64,000 nt of DNA from Membranipora membranacea (Eukaryota > Bryozoa > Gymnolaemata > Cheilostomatida > Membraniporidae), in assembly GCA_914767715.1 (NCBI GenBank), contig OU612067.1, positions 19,971,001-20,035,000 on the forward strand. Reading direction: 5' to 3'. The translations under genes and the position numbers were made by a program. Shown here piece by piece: positions 60,101-64,000 of this stretch. The notes beneath the pieces were generated by a model. It made no database searches and was not told where the DNA came from. It saw only the letters and a list, made by a program, of their open reading frames with translations. Each line of letters opens with the position of its first letter. Position 1 is the stretch's first letter.

Positions 60101-63100
60101 GGAAATGTAACATGTCGAACATTGAAATTAACAGAATGGTGAACATGCACTGCAAACATCACAGCATTACACTACTGTTTCCCATAGACCTAACTCCCTT
60201 AAAGTTCCCATGCACATATAGTGAAGCCCCAATCTACCTACAGTCAAGCCCCCATACACCTCACTTTTGGTATGTCCATGAATTGGCAGTTTGAGTAATC
60301 GAGCGGTGGTATCAGTAGGCCTAATGCAAGTAATTTTGCTTTTTGATAGGGATTAGGGATACTTGCAACATATCGTTTCATTTAGCTAACTCAAAAATCA
60401 AGCTGAATTTCCATCATTACTTCAAAAAAAGTGATAAGTTCAGAATTTGAGGGGGCACCAAGTCATGATGAACTGTTTTAGCAAAATTGAATAACATGCA
60501 AAAAAGCAAAGCAGTATTAGGTTAACATGGGTCGTGCAAAGGATTTCAGATATTAGCATTCAATAGCAGATAACCATTCAGACATACAGAGACAGAACGA
60601 CAACATTGATCAACAGCAAAGTTTCTGCAAAATTTAAGAGAGCAATTGTTTTCTTTAATTTTGAGCGCCGAAGTCAAGACATTATCCATCGACCCTTGAC
60701 CTAGTTTTTGATGAGGGTACTTGGAGTCGTTTGCTTATAATAAATGAGTTATATAAAGCCTTGCTGACGGAGCCCCATTACATTTATACATTACCTTAGA
60801 TGGTCGAGATGAGGAGGTTTTCTTGGTCTGGATAGAATATAAAATTTATCTCAGAGTGAACTTTCAATCAGAATTAGCTATATCAACGTCAAACTATATA
60901 ATATAATAGGTTTAATTTGACAGTCAAAAGTATTATTCATGAATTTATTATATCAAATTTCAATTTTTCTTTTGTTTTCATCAGGTCGTGTACTATATAC
61001 CCTATTTCATGGAATAGGACCGACAGCTCGCAATCACAATTCTTGTCAGTTTGGAACATGTAATAAATGGAACATATAAGATTATTCGAAAATAATAATG
61101 CTTTGGACCAAGAGAACTAGCAAAGTCTATTATGAGCTATTTGGCCTGGCTTCTTTAGGATGCAGAAGCAAACTCAAAAGGACGGAACATGATTTCATAA
61201 TGACGAAGGCTTTGAACACAAACAAGGCTTTGAGCATGAGTAAGTTGTTACCTTTATGGCTGGAATAGGCCGTCTTCTCTATTGAGGGAAAAATTTTGAG
61301 AAATATCAGTAATGATGTACTTTTTCTGTATTATAGAATATCCGACAAGGAAAATGTCCGTAATTTCAATTAGAAAATCCTTACATATGAGAATAAATTG
61401 TATGATCAAACTATGACAGAACACCCTTTCATGCATTCGGATAATTCTGTTTAAGAGACAAACTAAATAAATTTATTTTGAAATATTCACTGAACTTTTT
61501 TAATTTTTGCATGTGTATGGTCTCATATGTCAAAGTGACCAAATTGGTAAATAATGATTGATCTTCATTCAATAGGTGGGTGAATGTTTCACTATGTTTG
61601 AAGGAAAAATTGACTAAGTTGATATGACTAGATGAATTTCGCTGCACAATCAGGAAACAGGTTCTTGCAAAAATATACCAATTAAAAGAGTTAAAATTGT
61701 TTATCATAATGAGAGAGGGAACAGCGAATTCTAGATTGTTAAAACCGTATAGATGCACGGTTTCAACCTTACCAATCCACCTGAAAACCACTATTTATTG
61801 TATTATTTTTTACTCAATTGGTTGACATTCACCTCTTGAAGCAAGAAATTCTGGCCAAAATATTTTAAAGCTGATATAGCAAAGTTCAATGCATAAATAG
61901 GGAATAGTTCAATGTATGATATCTAAAACAAAAACTCAACATTTTTTTTTAATAGTATTCTTTCAATACTTTTCAGTTATGTTCCCAACAGTGTTATCCA
62001 TGCTATTAAATTATCGATAGAATAACATGGTGCATGCATCTGAACAGTATCATCAAACCTAACAGCTCCACACAAACACTCCGCAACAATGGTCAGAGCT
62101 GCGTACCACAAAGTGTCGCACCGCAAAGTACACGACAGCTTTTTTGTTGAATTTGTTATCTAGTTTTTGTGTCACACTATATTTTTGAATTTACTCATTT
62201 AATACTACTTCATTATAAACCCCATGGCTTATGCAAGAGTATCAAAAAATTCTCATCTTACATACCTCTGCCTTATCTTTATCAGAGCGCCGTTTACGCT
62301 TATCTGAGCTGTGCTCTCTCTCGTGTTCCCGAGTTGATTCCTTATCTTTGGATGAGGATTTGGATTCTTTGGGAGCTCTTTGCGATGGCGAGTCACTTCC
62401 TCCAGATAATATCTTCTTCACACAAGCCTCATTATCAGGCTGTAAACAACAACAACAACAACAATTAAGTATTATCGAATCTGAATTATCTTCTCTCGAC
62501 GGGCATGATTCCCTAGCTCTTAAAAATCCAACAGCTCTTGAAAACAGACCTCTCACATTCTCACTGTACTGTAGACATTCACTAAACCTGAATGGGCCGT
62601 TACTATACACTCTCATACATGTTGAGCAAAGCCCATTTATATGATGTTGAATTTTTTGTAAGGGGGAAGTCCTGAGACTGGATTCCTCAAGCTTTTCTGA
62701 CCTGACAAGATGGTGAAAGATTTGCCATTAAATTATAACACCTCTCTGGTTTTGTCAGCTGTGTCAGAGGAGGGGGCTAAGAGCTTGTCTAGTCACTATC
62801 TCTTAGTAATAAAAAGCAAACTTGTGAACAAGAGCAACCGGCACCTTTATTTCTCAGGGATATTAAGATGGCGCAATTGTCAGTTAGCTCGAGCCATTCA
62901 CCGCCAGGGTATTATATTCCCTTTGGGGGAGCTTTTCTGGCTTGCGTAGGCTTTTTCACCCCTGCATTGCTTTTACAAGTGCTGCAGCTCACCAAGTTAA
63001 TATGTCAAAAAACAGGCCACGTAAACTCAAACAACCAAAGTTGATCCGAAATTCCCCTAGGCCGAACTAGTTTATAATCTCATCCAAGCCCTACTAACTT

Positions 63101-63665
63101 AGACTTGTCACGCGGCTATTTTTATGCAAAAAAAGTAGCCCAATACAAGGCTTCTACTAAATACTATGCACACTGATCAGATGATACAAGCGTATCACTG
63201 ATAGATACACCAATAATTATTTCGGGAAGCTGAAAGGTGGGGGGGGGGTGGAGGAGTTGCTGTGGGGTCAGGAAAAAATTGACAAATAGGTGAAATAGTC
63301 TCCAACCTTCTGATTTACCCTGCTAAAACTGTAGTCTCAATGTTTTGTCGCTTCAATCAAATGTACACCTATTGTACAATATCCCTGACAATGAATTTAT
63401 ATTCTACTAGACCAGATCGCCCTTGGAACTTCATCATAAGTGGCTATGCACTATACAAGTGATGTGTCATAGAATAGTAATTGTTTACAAGCGTTCCCAG
63501 AGAGCTTTCATAGAAAGCTTTCACAAAGAGGAAAAGCAGTTCTGATTATTACCTTTTTTTCAACGGCTGCAGCTAAAACTTGTAAGAACTCATTCGTTTT
63601 CTCCGCTTCCAATCCAGCCACGATCTTGGAAGGACGTACCGAGAGTTTTGCACCAGTCACATATG
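45001..63665 (-). CDS. TRAF3IP1: TRAF3-interacting protein 1 / IFT54 (N-terminus off the window)
   Basis: Thirteen minus-strand exons: 63665-63553, 62439-62266, 61278-61252, 60827-60795, 59539-59234, 58695-58609, 57371-57336, 53509-53443, 51895-51809, 51417-51245, 50532-50381, 48510-48347 and 45157-45001. The first contains the end of the CH-like domain (LSVRPSKIVAGLEAEKTNEF). The middle is a long Lys/Arg/Asp/Glu/Ser low-complexity linker. RPASARPAPPKIKRQD, DEGFVVEE and HGGLVKKILESKKEY match human in order. The C-terminal coiled coil includes SSIQTLTRSANPLGKIMDYV and ends with KMLSSVTRT. IFT54 is an IFT-B subunit that binds IFT20 and tubulin in cilia. Every junction agrees in phase except 58609 to 57371, where one more base (modulo three) is needed, so a small exon there is missing from this model. 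The first exon(s) lie beyond the right edge. Confidence 0.93.
47776..48345. repeat. 15-bp minisatellite, 38 units, in an IFT54 intron
   Basis: The unit AGATCACATGATCAG recurs in exact 15-base register for 570 bases. Variants are ATATC, AGATA, AGACC and a few single changes. Each unit holds the palindrome TGATCA and two GATC sites. Because 15 is a multiple of three and no stop is made in two frames, long artificial reading frames appear on both strands. The array ends against the donor of the IFT54 exon 48347-48510. Confidence 0.95.
49015..49085 (-). repeat. Dispersed short repeat, inverted copy
   Basis: Carries TACTATTGCATGTATATCTC and CAATAGAGAGTGAACAAATTCACT, the reverse complement of the repeat core at 11455-11548. 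A short inverted repeat (ATTCCCTGCTAAATTT / AAATTTAGCAGGGAAT) lies just before it, near 48915-48975. Confidence 0.6.
49994..50207. mobile_element. TA-flanked MITE (214 bp) in an IFT54 intron
   Basis: Terminal inverted repeats CCCTACAGGTAGAAAAGTTT and its reverse complement lie at the two ends, with TA on both sides (49992-49993, 50208-50209), as for Tc1/mariner-type insertion. Inside are inverted CGCGAG-GTTGTCC blocks (TCGCGAGTTGTCCTCTCTCG and its partner). No coding frame. Confidence 0.9.
50265..50370 (+). repeat. Dispersed short repeat next to an IFT54 exon
   Basis: Contains GCTAAGTGAATATGTTCACT, CTCTATCGATCTGAGATA and CATGCAATAGTATATCGCGTC, in the same order as 11455-11548. Its right end is within about 12 bases of the splice donor of exon 50381-50532. 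Confidence 0.65.
52120..53440. other. IFT54 intron sequence, nothing further recognised
   Basis: AT-rich intron between exons 51895 and 53443, with only short unsupported open frames. The same is true of 53510-55950 and 60300-60790. Confidence 0.5.
56001..56400 (+). mobile_element. tRNA-derived SINE in an IFT54 intron
   Basis: 56001-56070 has a pol III A box (TGGCGCAGTGGTTAGCGTG) and a B box (GGTTCAAACCC) at tRNA spacing. It is followed by an unrelated body of about 330 bases with CATGCAGATTAAAGAACCCT and other blocks typical of SINE bodies in spirit. The acceptor stem ends do not pair well enough for a working tRNA. The 3' end is approximate. Confidence 0.75.
56988..57100. repeat. AGCTAC/AGCTAA hexanucleotide array
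   Basis: About 18 six-base units of CTACAG / CTAAAG / CCAAAG type. On the minus strand it reads as alternating Cys/Ser/Gly-like codons, which makes a spurious open frame. A short TGTGACCTTGTAACAT repeat follows at 57215-57262. Confidence 0.85.
59234..59539 (-). CDS. TRAF3IP1: IFT54 exon: charged repeat linker
   Basis: 102 codons between TTCCAACAG and GTAAGAAG. It carries near-tandem DSSKDGRR-type repeats and a long run of alternating Arg, Asp, Glu and Ser, ending in PQVNGVKDE. The low complexity matches the linker of the human protein in kind but not residue by residue. The intron after it starts with a degenerate ATGTGTTCAAC repeat near 59590-59710 on the other side. Confidence 0.85.
59585..59715. 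repeat. Degenerate 11-13-bp repeat (ATGTGTTCAAC type)
   Basis: Around ten imperfect units of ATGTATTCAAC / GTGTGTTCAA lie in the IFT54 intron immediately after (minus sense: before) the charged-linker exon. Confidence 0.7.
63160..63215. repeat. Dispersed short repeat, partial copy
   Basis: GCACACTGATCAGATGATAC, then GTATCACTGATAGATAC, related to the ATCAGTGTnCAT end of the repeat at 11455-11548. A G-run follows at 63240. Confidence 0.4.
63553..63665 (-). CDS. TRAF3IP1: IFT54 exon: end of the CH-like domain
   Basis: 37 full codons between TTTAG and GTAATA. VTGAKLSVRPSKIVAGLEAE aligns with the human segment ending in KPARIVAGHEPERTNELLQ. The exon starts with two bases of a codon split with an upstream exon outside the window. 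Confidence 0.9.
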
Positions 63666-64000
63666 CTAAAGCAGACAAGAGCATGGATGAAATTGATGAA
63701 TAATGTATAAAATATTAAACAGTAGATTGCAGAACATGCCTACAAATAAGCATAGATGAATTTAAGACAATATACTCAACTTTTGAGCATTATTTTTGCA
63801 TGAAAAAAACTCATTATCTGTGAATAATTGCAGAGCAGGAAAATTCAACTTTTTTCAGCAAATATAATTTGTGTTCTCCGTATCAGAATCCATATCAATA
63901 GGAGGGGACCTAGAGGAGATATTGTAACGTGGAATTAAAGTCAGATGAGCCGAGTTGTTTTGTGACCTATCAATGAAAGTTGTCTCAAAATAGAGGGCTT

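Overview
This is a nuclear genome window from an animal, most likely a tunicate (ascidian-like). The genes are intron-rich with GT-AG boundaries, the intergenic DNA is AT-rich and crowded with decayed LINEs, MITEs, tRNA-derived SINE relics and minisatellites, and there are no bacterial-style operons. The best clue to the organism is a complete three-exon oxytocin/vasopressin-neurophysin gene (36357-38254). Its hormone lacks Asn5 and Pro7 and runs past position 9, as do the C-terminally extended tunicate peptides of Ciona and Styela. The species cannot be named from this window.

Layout. 1-3720 is a decayed Tx1/L1-like LINE on the minus strand (ORF2 endonuclease and RT relics, then ORF1 with CCHC knuckles). 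5007-8225, probably reaching 11367, holds phase-compatible exons of an unrecognised minus-strand gene with a small zinc ribbon; its introns contain perfect hairpins and nested inverted repeats. 11758-12437 is a hAT-type MITE with an exact 8-bp target duplication. 12450-24560 is mostly repeat-derived: LINE fragments, a plus-strand ORF1-like relic, and a tandem duplication (about 20100-22070) carrying an exon-like segment that also occurs near 17.7 kb. 24-31.6 kb is a tandem segmental duplication of a small secreted-protein gene, both copies with the same TATA box and signal-peptide exon. A P-element/THAP9-like transposase relic lies between the copies.

34-39 kb holds the neurophysin gene, flanked by local tandem repeats and carrying a U2 snRNA-like duplicated segment in intron 2. 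40143-43486 (minus) is a complete five-exon SPAG8 gene, a ciliary microtubule-associated protein. 45001-63665 (minus, N-terminus beyond the right edge) is TRAF3IP1/IFT54, an intraflagellar transport complex B subunit, with 13 exons found. Thus two cilium genes lie in the same orientation about 1.5 kb apart. The IFT54 introns hold a 38-unit 15-bp minisatellite that stops next to a splice donor, a 214-bp TA-flanked MITE, a tRNA-derived SINE, and several copies of a short dispersed repeat.

All exon boundaries were read by eye from splice consensus, reading phase and remembered family similarity. No alignment or transcript evidence was available.
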